Assembly (NCBI RefSeq): GCF_003852235.1
Contig: NZ_CP027732.1
Coordinates: 2,728,001-2,792,000, forward strand
DNA length: 64,000 bases
Origin: Pseudomonas sp. R4-35-07
GTDB lineage: Bacteria > Pseudomonadota > Gammaproteobacteria > Pseudomonadales > Pseudomonadaceae
Direction: 5' to 3'
In this document: positions 51,688 through 59,724 of the stretch, piece after piece
Layout of the letters: the number at the start of each line of letters is the position of its first letter
Position numbering within the stretch: the first letter of the stretch is position 1
Notes under the pieces: model-generated
What the model saw: the letters and a program-made list of their open reading frames with translations, nothing else
Told to the model about the DNA's origin: nothing
The model's database searches: none
Translations under genes and position numbers: made by a program

Positions 51688-52374
51688 TCAAGGGTGTTTG
51701 AGTAGTTTGCTTTCCAGGTGATCCAGGTGCTGGGTCATCAAGCCCACCGCAGCGTTTATGTCGCGCTGCTCGATCGCATCCACAATCGCCACATGCTCCT
51801 GCCACGCGCAATACGTGCAGGCTTTCGCTTCATATTGGGCAATCACCAACGACGTCAACGGCACCAGGCTGTTGAGGAACTGGGCCAGCGGGCCATTGCC
51901 TGCGATGGCGGCCAACAACAGGTGAAACTCCCCCGACAAACGCAGCGCCGGCCCGCGCTGGTCACGCTCGATGCAGTCGCGTTCGCGGCTGATCAATTCC
52001 CGCAACTGACGTAGCTGTGCACCGGTGGCCTGGGCGCACACCAGTTGCACCACAGTAATTTCAGTCAGGCGCCGCGCTTCGAGGATCTGCCGCGTCTGGT
52101 GCGCGTCCGGCGCCGCCACCTGGGCGCGGTGGTTGGGGCGCAGGATGATCACTTGCTGGTGGGACAGTTTGGCCAGCACCCGACGAATCACACTGCGGCT
52201 CACCCCAAAGGTTTCACCCAGGCTTTCTTCGGTAAAGCGGCTGGCCGGGGCGATGCGCTGCTCAAGGATCGCATCGAACAGGCGTGGATAGATGTCATCC
52301 ACCGAGGGCTTTTTGCCCGCCACCAGGTGCAGTGCGGGGAGGAGGGGGTCGCGTTGCAGCGCGTGAGCGTTCAT
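51688..52374 (-). CDS. GntR/FCD-family transcriptional regulator (1)
   Basis: 228-aa regulator with an N-terminal winged helix-turn-helix (about 25-90, ESLGETFGVSRSVIRRVLAKL) and a C-terminal FCD ligand domain (about 95-215) with a metal-binding-type His pattern (SGEFHLLLAAIAGN). It probably senses an organic acid. The start at 52374 is the ATG after CTGGAGACC, 17 nt past the stop of the second GntR gene, so both are likely co-transcribed. Its target is unknown. Confidence 0.88.
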   Translation of the reverse strand: MNAHALQRDPLLPALHLVAGKKPSVDDIYPRLFDAILEQRIAPASRFTEESLGETFGVSRSVIRRVLAKLSHQQVIILRPNHRAQVAAPDAHQTRQILEARRLTEITVVQLVCAQATGAQLRQLRELISRERDCIERDQRGPALRLSGEFHLLLAAIAGNGPLAQFLNSLVPLTSLVIAQYEAKACTYCAWQEHVAIVDAIEQRDINAAVGLMTQHLDHLESKLLKHP

Positions 52375-52391
52375 GGCCGGTCTCCAGAGTA

Positions 52392-53093
52392 TCAACTGCC
52401 CAGATGGTCGTCCGGGATGTTCAAGCGAATGCCCATGCGCAGGCCTTCCTGCAGGATGTGCCGACGCATTTCGGCACTGGCCAGGGCGCTGTTCTTGTTA
52501 CGGATGGCTCGCACCACCGCCTCGTTCTCGCGCAGGCGCTCGGCCAGGTGTTCAGGGGAATTGCGCAGCACCTGGGCGCTTTGCTTGAGCGCGTTGCTGG
52601 TTTGTTGCACCACGTTCTGGAAAATCGGGTTGGAGGTCAGGGCGAACAGTTCTTCGTGAAAGCCGATATAGGCGTTCATGCCGGCTTCGGCATCGTCGGC
52701 ATCGAGGGCTTCGCGCATGTCCATCAGGGTCAGGCGCAGTTGGCCGATTTCCTTGCTGCTGATGGACTGGGCGACCAGGCCGACGATGAAGGGCTCGAGG
52801 GTGTAGCGCAGTTGCAGGATGTCTTCCAGGCTGGCGTCGGCCACCGCGTCGCTCGACTGCGGTTCACTGATGCTGGTTTCCAGCACCACCACGCCTTTGC
52901 CGGGCATGGAGCGCACCAGGCCGAGAGTCTCCAGCACAATCACCGCTTCACGCAGGCTCGGGCGGCTGATGCCCATCTGCTCGGCCAGTTCACGCTGGCC
53001 GGGCAGCATTTCCCCACGCCGCCACTGACCCCGCGCCAGGGCCGCGCGCAGTTTTTCTACGACTGAATTGACGACGGTCGAGGTGCTGATCAC
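52392..53093 (-). CDS. GntR/FCD-family (FadR-type) transcriptional regulator (2)
   Basis: 233-aa regulator. The winged helix-turn-helix lies at about 10-80 with the GntR signature LPGQRELAEQMGISRPSLREAV, followed by an FCD domain (about 90-225) rich in helices. The start is a GTG at 53093 preceded by a strong AAGGAGAT site. A 13-bp perfect dyad, TGTCAGGCTGACA, lies 32 nt upstream and is a good candidate for autoregulation. Its position after dctA suggests control of C4-dicarboxylate uptake or of an acid imported by it (inference). Confidence 0.9.
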   Translation of the reverse strand: MISTSTVVNSVVEKLRAALARGQWRRGEMLPGQRELAEQMGISRPSLREAVIVLETLGLVRSMPGKGVVVLETSISEPQSSDAVADASLEDILQLRYTLEPFIVGLVAQSISSKEIGQLRLTLMDMREALDADDAEAGMNAYIGFHEELFALTSNPIFQNVVQQTSNALKQSAQVLRNSPEHLAERLRENEAVVRAIRNKNSALASAEMRRHILQEGLRMGIRLNIPDDHLGS

Positions 53094-53124
53094 GTCGTTA
53101 TCTCCTTAATGTTGCGAATACAAT

Positions 53125-53137
53125 TGTCAGGCTGACA
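53125..53137. promoter_or_regulatory. Candidate GntR operator upstream of FCD regulator (2)
   Basis: TGTCAG-G-CTGACA is a perfect dyad with the T-G-T...A-C-A ends common to FCD-type GntR operators. It starts 32 nt upstream of the GTG at 53093. Confidence 0.5.
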
Positions 53138-53145
53138 CTGGACAA

Positions 53146-53203
53146 ATGTGGGAGGGGGCTTGCCACCGATAGCAGTGTGTGAGTCACAAAATCCCTCCCA
53201 GAT
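53146..53203. repeat. Degenerate REPIN between dctA and GntR regulator (2)
   Basis: The left arm ATGTGGGAGGGGGCTTGCC is intact, but the right arm is reduced to ATCCCTCCCAGATT. The spacer is short. It lies in the same-strand gap between dctA and the regulator, where it could reduce readthrough. Confidence 0.7.
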
Positions 53204-53218
53204 TGGCCTGTGTCGCCC

Positions 53219-54529
53219 TCAGAACTCCTGATGCGCCGGCACCACCGGCTTCTTGGCCTGGAACGCATAACCCTGCTGGCCATCGAGCACCTTGTTGGCA
53301 CGCTGGATATCAATGTCTTTTTCCCAGCGCGCAATCGCCACGGTAGCGACGCAGTTGCCTATCAGGTTAGTCAAGGCCCGGCCAATGCCCATGAACCAGT
53401 CCACCGCCAGAACCAGCACCAGGCCGACCACCGGAATCGCCGGGATCGCCGTAAGCGTTGCCGCCAGAATCACCAGTGCCGAGCCCGGAATACCGTGGGC
53501 GCCCTTGGAGGTGATCAACGAGACCAGCAGGATGGTCAGCAAGTCAGTCATCGACAGCGGGGTGCCGGTGGCGTTGGCGATAAACACGATGGCCAGGGTC
53601 AGGTAGATCGAAAAACCATCCAGGTTGAACGAGTAGCCGGTAGGAATCACCAGGCCAACGGTGGAGCTGCCGATACCCAGATGCTCCAGCTTGCGCATGA
53701 TCTGCGGCAGCACCGCGTCGGAGGAAGCCGTGCCCATCACGATCAGCAGTTCTTCGCGCAGGTACTTGAGCAGCGGCAGCATGCGCAGCCCGGAAAGGCG
53801 CATCACCAGGCCCAGGATCAGCCCGACGAAGGCAAAGCAGGTCAGGTAGAACAGGCCCACCAGGCTGCCCAGGTGTTGCAGGGAGTCCAGGCCGTAGGTG
53901 CTGGTGGTGAACGCGATGGCGCCGAACACGCCAATCGGCGCCAGGCGCACGATCATGCCCATGATGCGAAAAATCACATGGCTCAGTTCGTTGATCAGCC
54001 GCGAGATCCCGGAAGCCGCTTCACCCACCAGGTTCAGCGCGCTGCCGAACAACACGGAGAACAACAGCACCTGCAGCACGTTATTCTCGGCAAAGGCACC
54101 GATCACCGAGTTGGGAATCAGGTCCATCAGGAACTGGCTGGTACCGCGAATGTGCTGGCCCTTGTCGGCCAGTTCATTCAGACCGGCGGAGGACAGTTGC
54201 TCCAGATGAATATTCGCGCCGCTGCCGATGCCGGTGCTGAAGGCCATGATCAGGCCGAGCACCAGGGCGACGGTGGTCAGCACTTCAAAGTAGATCACTG
54301 ACTTCAAGCCGATGCGCCCGACTTTCTTCAAGTCGCCGGCGCCGGAAATGCCGCTGACCACTACGCAGAACACGATCAGGCCGATCAGCATTTTGATCAG
54401 CTTGATAAAGCCATCACCCAGGGGTTTGAGTTGCGAGGAGAATTCGGGAAGGGCCAGGCCGCAAATGACGCCGAGCATCAGGCCAATCACGACTTGCAGG
54501 AAAATCGAACGCGAGCACCATCTGAGCAT
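53219..54529 (-). CDS. dctA: C4-dicarboxylate/proton symporter DctA
   Basis: 436-aa transporter of the DAACS family that imports succinate, fumarate and malate. It has about eight transmembrane helices plus re-entrant loops. Family motifs: SSDAVLPQIMRKLE near 280 (first hairpin), GYSFNLDGFSIYLTLAIVF near 310 and VSLITSKGAHGIPGSA near 350. The start at 54529 follows AGATCCTTCCC. A perfect CTTACCGGTAAG dyad lies 54 nt upstream, so it may be repressed by a regulator. I see no clear sigma-54 (-24/-12) promoter. Confidence 0.93.
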   Translation of the reverse strand: MLRWCSRSIFLQVVIGLMLGVICGLALPEFSSQLKPLGDGFIKLIKMLIGLIVFCVVVSGISGAGDLKKVGRIGLKSVIYFEVLTTVALVLGLIMAFSTGIGSGANIHLEQLSSAGLNELADKGQHIRGTSQFLMDLIPNSVIGAFAENNVLQVLLFSVLFGSALNLVGEAASGISRLINELSHVIFRIMGMIVRLAPIGVFGAIAFTTSTYGLDSLQHLGSLVGLFYLTCFAFVGLILGLVMRLSGLRMLPLLKYLREELLIVMGTASSDAVLPQIMRKLEHLGIGSSTVGLVIPTGYSFNLDGFSIYLTLAIVFIANATGTPLSMTDLLTILLVSLITSKGAHGIPGSALVILAATLTAIPAIPVVGLVLVLAVDWFMGIGRALTNLIGNCVATVAIARWEKDIDIQRANKVLDGQQGYAFQAKKPVVPAHQEF

Positions 54530-54582
54530 GGGAAGGATCTCTATTCGGTGCCCTGGTGGTTCCAGGGCTTAATTGTTGTGGT

Positions 54583-54594
54583 CTTACCGGTAAG
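54583..54594. promoter_or_regulatory. Candidate operator upstream of dctA (CTTACCGGTAAG)
   Basis: The 12-bp perfect palindrome extends to GG-T-CTTACCGGTAAG-T-CC with one mismatched pair. In gene sense it follows a possible promoter, TTGTGG-N18-TAGACT, which would put the dyad just downstream of the transcription start. This fits a repressor site. Confidence 0.45.
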
Positions 54595-54760
54595 TCCAGT
54601 GCGCGGCCAGTCTACGCCCGGTTTTTTTCAAACCACAAGCAAATATTCGTCGGTTGGGGGGCGCCGGTCTGACCAGTGCGCCTGCAACCGCGATGCTTGA
54701 GCGGTTGACGGGGCGCAAATTTTTTTGCGTATCATCCGCGCTCGGCATGCGAGGTGATAA

Positions 54761-55390
54761 ATGGACCCATCAGGGCTGACAACGGACGAAACCGGGCGCA
54801 CCCACTGCGCGTGGCGCAACGCCGCGCCGCAATACCCGCAGTACCACGACCACGAGTGGGGCGTGCCCGTGGCGGATGACATCCAGTTGTACGAGAAGAT
54901 TTGCCTGGAAGGTTTTCAGGCGGGTATGGCGTGGATCACCATCTTGCGCAAGCGCGAGCAGTTTCGGCAGGCATTCGACGGCTTTGATTTTCACAAGGTG
55001 GCGCAGTACGGCGAGGTGCAGATCGAACGCTTGATGAACGACCCCGGTATCGTGCGAAACCGGGCGAAGATCCTGTCCACGATCAACAATGCGCGCCGCG
55101 CCTGTGAGCTGGTCAGCGAGACCGGTTCCCTGGCGCGCTGGGTGTGGTCTTTCGAGCCCGACCCCGAGGAGCGCCCGGCGGTGGTGGATATGGCGTACTG
55201 GACGGCCAACCCGACGTCACCGGCTTCGGTGCGATTGTCCAAGGCGCTGAAGAAGCGTGGCTGGACCTTTGTCGGCCCGACCACGATGTATGCGCTGATG
55301 CAGGCGATGGGGATGGTCAATGATCATCTGCAGGGTTGCGTTCGCCGTGAGCAAATCGAAGTGCTACGCCGCCAATTCCAACGACCCTGA
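54761..55390 (+). CDS. tag: DNA-3-methyladenine glycosylase I
   Basis: 209-aa base-excision repair enzyme that removes 3-methyladenine from alkylated DNA. Family features are present: the N-terminal CAW motif and HDHEWGVP, the central GFQAGMAWITILRKRE, and the C-terminal NDHLQGC, whose His and Cys help bind zinc together with the N-terminal Cys and His. It is about 20 residues longer at the N-terminus than the E. coli enzyme. GAGGTGAT precedes the ATG. It runs toward a minus-strand gene with only 9 nt between stop codons. Confidence 0.93.
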   Translation: MDPSGLTTDETGRTHCAWRNAAPQYPQYHDHEWGVPVADDIQLYEKICLEGFQAGMAWITILRKREQFRQAFDGFDFHKVAQYGEVQIERLMNDPGIVRNRAKILSTINNARRACELVSETGSLARWVWSFEPDPEERPAVVDMAYWTANPTSPASVRLSKALKKRGWTFVGPTTMYALMQAMGMVNDHLQGCVRREQIEVLRRQFQRP

Positions 55391-55399
55391 GTCATTGCC

Positions 55400-56554
55400 T
55401 CAAAGATATTTGAGCCAAGTGATATCCCTGCGCCGCGCCTTAAGCCCGGCAAACCAGCGCACCGGCCGATACAACGCCAGGGGCAGTGCGAACGCCGCCA
55501 GCCACACAGCGCCCATGCTGTCGAAACCGAAGTAATTGCCGTGATTCAACCCAAACAACGCGACGGCAGCGACATACAACAGTTTGAGCACATACAGGTG
55601 CAGCAGATAAAAGAACATCGGCGCCGCGCCAAAGACCGCAAGGATGCTGATCCAGCGTTTCTGCCCGGCCCGTTCGAATGCCAGCAGCAATAGCAGGCCG
55701 ATGCCCAGCGTCAGCGCCAGGAACAACAGCGAAGGCGGGTATTTGGTGATGTTGAAAAAGCTCATCAATGTCTGCACGCCGCTGTCATAGGCCTGCCAGG
55801 GTTTTTCGCCATAGCCGTTGGCCGCCCGCAACAGCACAAAACCCAGCAACGCACCGGCACCCGCCAGCAGCAAATAACGCTGGCGCATGGCGGGCAGGGC
55901 GGCATTCGCAAACCATGGGCCGAGGCCGTAGCCCAGGGCGATCACGCCGATCCACGGCAGCACCGGGTACGTCACGCGCAGGCGCAGGGTGCCTGCCACC
56001 TCGATCCAACTGCGCTCATGCAGGATCGACCAGGCAACCTGCAGGGCCGATCCGGGCGCGAAGTGCACGCCATCGAGCAGGTTATGCCCGGCGATGATCG
56101 CCAGCGCCAGGGTGATCAGCAACGGGCGCGGTAACCACAGCAGCGCGGCGAGGGCGAGCATGCTCACGCCAATCGCCCAGATCACCTGCAGGTAAATCAC
56201 ACTGGGCGGCAACTGGAAGGTCCAGGCGAAGTTGACCAGCGTGAACTCCAACACCACCAGAAACAGACCCCGCTTGAACAAAAACGCCGACACCGCGCGC
56301 CGGCCCTGGTATTTCTGGCCATACAACCAGGCCGACAAACCGGTCAGCAGCACAAACACCGGCGCGCACAAATGGGCGAGGGTACGGCTGAAAAACAGCG
56401 CAGGCTCGGTCGTGTCGATGCTCATCGGGTCGCCCACCTGGCGGTGCAGCAGAAAGGTTTCGCGCACATGGTCGAGCAACATGAACAGGATCACCAGGCC
56501 GCGCAGGGCGTCGATGGAAAGCAGGCGTGGGCGTAGTGCAACAGCGTCAGGCAT
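55400..56554 (-). CDS. DUF1624/HGSNAT-type multi-pass membrane protein (putative acyltransferase)
   Basis: 384-aa inner-membrane protein with about ten helices. The N-terminus LLSIDALRGLVILFMLLDHVRETF is the hallmark of the heparan-alpha-glucosaminide N-acetyltransferase catalytic domain / DUF1624, a distant relative of the acyltransferase-3 fold. The conserved Asp-His in LLDHVRE (about 26-32) may take part in transfer. The substrate in bacteria is unknown. A 15-bp dyad, TGTTAT-CCT-ATAACA, lies 32 nt upstream of the start. Confidence 0.85.
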   Translation of the reverse strand: MPDAVALRPRLLSIDALRGLVILFMLLDHVRETFLLHRQVGDPMSIDTTEPALFFSRTLAHLCAPVFVLLTGLSAWLYGQKYQGRRAVSAFLFKRGLFLVVLEFTLVNFAWTFQLPPSVIYLQVIWAIGVSMLALAALLWLPRPLLITLALAIIAGHNLLDGVHFAPGSALQVAWSILHERSWIEVAGTLRLRVTYPVLPWIGVIALGYGLGPWFANAALPAMRQRYLLLAGAGALLGFVLLRAANGYGEKPWQAYDSGVQTLMSFFNITKYPPSLLFLALTLGIGLLLLLAFERAGQKRWISILAVFGAAPMFFYLLHLYVLKLLYVAAVALFGLNHGNYFGFDSMGAVWLAAFALPLALYRPVRWFAGLKARRRDITWLKYL

Positions 56555-56585
56555 GGGGCGTTCACAAGGCTGGGCGAAAAAGAGG

Positions 56586-56600
56586 TGTTATCCTATAACA
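56586..56600. promoter_or_regulatory. Candidate operator dyad TGTTAT-CCT-ATAACA
   Basis: A perfect 6-bp inverted repeat with a 3-nt centre, in the 210-nt divergent gap between the HGSNAT-type gene (32 nt away) and the YfcF-like GST gene (165 nt away). A second TTATCC follows at 56601-56606. The regulator is unknown. Confidence 0.4.
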
Positions 56601-56764
56601 TTATCCATTACTTTGCCGTGTTGCGCAGGTGCAGGTTCCAATGCGCTTAATCAGTTTTTGGTCAGGCCGCACTATTCCCGCCAGGAATGCCCCCATAAAA
56701 ACCGCGCATTGTCTTTATCGTCCCGGATCTCGTAGCGTTAGGTCTCATTTCAAGGAGATCGTCC

Positions 56765-57397
56765 ATGAGCCACCGTGCGCTGCGCCTCTACGTTGATTCG
56801 CTGTTTACCAGCCCTTATGCCCTGTCGGTGTTCGTCGCGCTGCAGGAAAAAGGCCTGGCATTTGAAACCGTGTCGGTGGACCTGGGTGCAAGCGAGCATC
56901 AGGCTACGGATTACGCGCGGTTGTCACTGACCCAGCGGGTGCCAACGCTGGAGGACGGCGAGTTCTCCCTGTCGGAATCCTCGGCAATCACTGAATACCT
57001 GGACGAAGCCTACCCCGAGACGAGCGTTTACCCCGTCGACCTGCAGCAGCGGGCGAGGGCGCGGCAGGTGCAAGCGTGGCTGCGCAGTGACTTGCTGCCG
57101 ATCCGCCAGGAGCGTTCGACGCTGGTGGTGTTCTGCGCGCAGAAAATGCCGCCCTTGTCGCCACCGGCCGGCGCGGCGGCAGACAAGTTGATCAGCGTGG
57201 CGCAGGGGTTGCTGGCGGGTAACCCGGATTACCTGTTCGGCAGCTGGTCGATCGTCGACGTGGACCTGGCGCTGATGCTCAATCGCCTGATCCTCAACGG
57301 CGACGCTGTGCCCGCCGAGTTGGTGGCGTACGCGCGGCGTCAGTGGCAAAGGCCGTCGGTGCAGGCGTGGGTCAACCAGCCACGCCTTGGGGTGTAG
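56765..57397 (+). CDS. yfcF: Glutathione transferase, YfcF-like
   Basis: 210-aa GST. The N-terminal thioredoxin-like domain has the YfcF-type motif SLFTSPYALSVFVALQEKG, with a serine at the catalytic turn (TSPYA) instead of CPxx. QRVPTLEDGEFSLSESSAITEYLDEAYP forms the glutathione site, and the rest is helical. The enzyme probably helps in peroxide defence, as for the E. coli protein (family knowledge). AAGGAGATCGTCC precedes the ATG. Its 3' end overlaps the next, opposite-strand gene by 26 bp. Confidence 0.88.
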   Translation: MSHRALRLYVDSLFTSPYALSVFVALQEKGLAFETVSVDLGASEHQATDYARLSLTQRVPTLEDGEFSLSESSAITEYLDEAYPETSVYPVDLQQRARARQVQAWLRSDLLPIRQERSTLVVFCAQKMPPLSPPAGAAADKLISVAQGLLAGNPDYLFGSWSIVDVDLALMLNRLILNGDAVPAELVAYARRQWQRPSVQAWVNQPRLGV

Positions 57398-57644
57398 CGC
57401 TTTCGTTGATTTGCGCGACGCGCCGGTCCAGGTCTTCCCAGTCCGCCATGCCCAGCACGCGCGTGGTATTCAAACCGCGCAGGTAGCCACGCAGCTGTTG
57501 GGCACTGGAAGCTTGCTCGTCGGCGCCACTGGCCTCGTTCAGCAGCACACTTTCATATTCGACCAGGTAATCGGCGACCCGCTCGCGAAACTCCGGCAAT
57601 ACGGCTTCGCGGATGCGGTCGAAGGTTTTCTGGTGAGGCTTCAT
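57372..57644 (-). CDS. Conserved hypothetical helical protein (90 aa)
   Basis: Not recognised as a named family. It is a soluble, mainly helical and acidic protein with no cysteine, signal peptide or membrane segment. MKPHQKTFDRIREAVLPEF is amphipathic, and a second helical part is LRGYLRGLNTTRVLG. The start at 57644 follows AAGGACC. The 26-bp tail-to-tail overlap with the YfcF-like gene could allow antisense interference between the two transcripts. Confidence 0.65.
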   Translation of the reverse strand: MKPHQKTFDRIREAVLPEFRERVADYLVEYESVLLNEASGADEQASSAQQLRGYLRGLNTTRVLGMADWEDLDRRVAQINESATPQGVAG

Positions 57645-57787
57645 GGCGTGGTCCTTATAGGTTTTATGGGGCTGGGCTGCCTGACACTATCGGTTCAAAT
57701 GATAGTCACCATCAAGGATCACAAGTTCTGTTTTTATGGCAAAGGCGCAGAATCCGCTCATCGAAACGCTGCTCAAGGAACTGCGCG

Positions 57788-58432
57788 ATGAGGACAATAA
57801 TCCAGCTGGCTTTGATGACCCTGATGCTCGGCACTGCGGTGCTGGCCAACCCGGCGATTGCCGATGAGCTGCGTACAGGCCATTTGCTGCCACTCGTTGC
57901 TAGCGTAGACTCCCTGCAGCGCGCGCAGTCGGTGGGGGTGTTGTACAGCGAAAACACGCGCGACAACCTCAGCTACCTCGAGCGCTACCACGCCATGGCG
58001 CTCAATGGCGCCAAGAATGCCCTGGATGCACGCATTCGCGAGGCGTTCGTCAACAGTTCCGATCCGGAACTGGCTATCGACTGGCTGATGCACTCGCTGC
58101 AAGGCACATTTGTCTCGGTCACGGTCTATGCCAGCCTGGATGACTTGGTGCAGGCGCATCCGGACGTGGTGGTGGTGCTCGATACCCATAGCCAGCTGCT
58201 GACACCGCGTAATGACGTGGTCGAGGCGCGCTTTACCGCGCGGTTCTATGACGCCGACCTGCAATACATCGCCAAGGCCGAAGGCTCGGTGGATAAGCAG
58301 GTGCCGTCGGTGTGGGTGCATGACAAGTCAGCACTTGAGATCGCCGCGCAGATCGAGCAGCAGCGAGATGTACAACAAGATGCCTTGAAGCAGTTCGATG
58401 CGTCGCTAAAAGCCTTGGTCCGCGCCGGTTGA
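57788..58432 (+). CDS. Hypothetical exported protein
   Basis: 214-aa protein with a signal peptide (about 1-25, ending AIADE). The mature part has mixed alpha/beta content and a recurrent valine-rich block (AHPDVVVVLDTHSQLL). It ends in a Gln-rich helical tail (IEQQRDVQQDALKQF). I recognise no family; a periplasmic role near the next lipoprotein gene is likely. Its stop lies about 45 nt before the lipoprotein start, so the two form an operon. AAGGAACTGCGCG precedes the ATG. Confidence 0.75.
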   Translation: MRTIIQLALMTLMLGTAVLANPAIADELRTGHLLPLVASVDSLQRAQSVGVLYSENTRDNLSYLERYHAMALNGAKNALDARIREAFVNSSDPELAIDWLMHSLQGTFVSVTVYASLDDLVQAHPDVVVVLDTHSQLLTPRNDVVEARFTARFYDADLQYIAKAEGSVDKQVPSVWVHDKSALEIAAQIEQQRDVQQDALKQFDASLKALVRAG

Positions 58433-58476
58433 TACGCGGGCCGATGCAAACCTATCTGTTATTTTCAGGAATGTTT

Positions 58477-58818
58477 ATGCGCTCTTTTTTCGCCCCGGCC
58501 CTGGCCTTTGCTTCCCTGCTGCTGACCGGTTGTATCACGGCGCCCAATGCCCCCTCGCTGACCCTGCAAACCACCAAGACCCCTGAAGGCTATGTGCAAT
58601 GCGTCTTGCCCAAGCTTGAAAAGCACGGCATCACCTCGACCGTGACCCAGAACTCACGCCACGCCAAGGTGCTGTTGACCAGCAAGATCGCGGCCGATGA
58701 TGTGCTGGAAGCCTACAAATCCCAGGACGGCACCAAGGTGTTCCTGTATGAGCGCAAGCCCCTGGCTTCGGCACTCAAGCCGTCGCGGCTCGAGCAGGCG
58801 GCGCAGGATTGCCAGTAA
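58477..58818 (+). CDS. Hypothetical lipoprotein
   Basis: 113-aa lipoprotein. The signal peptide ends in the lipobox LLTGC with Cys19 as acylation site. The mature domain is about 95 residues with a single later cysteine pair candidate (VQCVL, QDCQ). A longer frame reaches 58429, but the ATG at 58477 is preceded by AGGA at good spacing and gives a correct signal peptide. It lies in an operon with the exported protein upstream. Function unknown. Confidence 0.8.
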   Translation: MRSFFAPALAFASLLLTGCITAPNAPSLTLQTTKTPEGYVQCVLPKLEKHGITSTVTQNSRHAKVLLTSKIAADDVLEAYKSQDGTKVFLYERKPLASALKPSRLEQAAQDCQ

Positions 58819-58840
58819 TCCCCGGATCACGCTGACCACA

Positions 58841-58933
58841 ATGTGGGAGGGGGCTTGCTCCCGATGGCGGTGTGTCAGTCAGCAAAACTGTAGCTGACCC
58901 ACCGCTATCGGGAGCAAGCCCCCTCCCACATTT
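58841..58933. repeat. REPIN at convergent junction of lipoprotein and creatininase genes
   Basis: ATGTGGGAGGGGGCTTGCTC and its inverted copy ending CCCTCCCACA flank a spacer of about 45 nt. Both arms are intact. Confidence 0.85.
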
Positions 58934-58947
58934 GGATGGCGTTCGAT

Positions 58948-59694
58948 TCAGGGCTTTGCTTCGTGGCTGAAGCTGTTCACCGCCTTGACCAGCCCTTGCG
59001 CCGCCAACGCAACCAATTCACCGCCTTTTTCCACCGTCGCCAATGCCGGGTCCGAGCCCATGCGCCCGTCGGGGAAGCGGGCGCGGAAGTCCAGTGCTTC
59101 GCGGATCGGGCCGGTGTTGGCGATTTTCGGCGAGTAATCGGCTGACTTGATCGAGTCCGGGTAGGCCCATTGCGTCACGGCGATCTCCGACGGTGTCGCG
59201 TGGCTGCCATGGCCCACCGGGAACTGGCGCTGCGCCAGGTCGGTGACGCCCTCCAAATCCCACCAGTTGACCAGTTTCAGCGCGAAGCCGGCCGGGCGGC
59301 GGGCATAGCTGGCTTCGGCATAGAGCTCGGAAAACGCCGCTTCGATAGTGGCAATATTGCCGCCGTGGCCGTTCAGGAACAGGATCTTGTCGAAACCATG
59401 CCCGGCCAGCGAGCGCACCCAGTCGCCGATCGCGGCGATAAAGGTGGAGGGGCGCAACGAGATGGTGCCGGGAAAGCCCAGGTGGTGCTGGGCCATGCCG
59501 ATATTGAAGGTGGGGCCGACCAGGATGTCGGCGTTCTTCTGCGCCTCGACGGCGATGATTTCCGGGCACATCCAGTCGGTACCCAGCAGGCCGGTGGGGC
59601 CGTGTTGTTCGTTGGAGCCGATGGGGATCACCACCGTGCGGCTGCGCTCCAGAAACTGCCCGATCTCGATCCAGGTGGATTTATGTAGAAGCAT
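58948..59694 (-). CDS. Creatininase-family amidohydrolase
   Basis: 248-aa metal-dependent amidohydrolase of the creatininase family. Metal ligands expected in the family are visible: Glu and His in GSNEQHGPTG (about 26-35), Asp in GTDWM (about 39) and a His in FLNGHGGN (about 104-111). The family covers creatinine, formamide-type and cofactor-modifying enzymes, so the substrate is open. It starts 30 nt after the L,D-transpeptidase gene upstream on the same strand, and both may share a transcript. GAGAGCG precedes the start. Confidence 0.88.
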   Translation of the reverse strand: MLLHKSTWIEIGQFLERSRTVVIPIGSNEQHGPTGLLGTDWMCPEIIAVEAQKNADILVGPTFNIGMAQHHLGFPGTISLRPSTFIAAIGDWVRSLAGHGFDKILFLNGHGGNIATIEAAFSELYAEASYARRPAGFALKLVNWWDLEGVTDLAQRQFPVGHGSHATPSEIAVTQWAYPDSIKSADYSPKIANTGPIREALDFRARFPDGRMGSDPALATVEKGGELVALAAQGLVKAVNSFSHEAKP

Positions 59695-59724
59695 GCGACG
59701 CTCTCTTTTATCTGTGGGGACAGG

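Noticed and set aside
57736..57867. 43-codon frame (MAKAQNPLIETLLKELRDEDN...) just before and into the exported protein gene
   Set aside because: It overlaps the start of the 214-aa gene in another frame. The latter has a signal peptide and ribosome site, while the short frame has no clear ribosome site.
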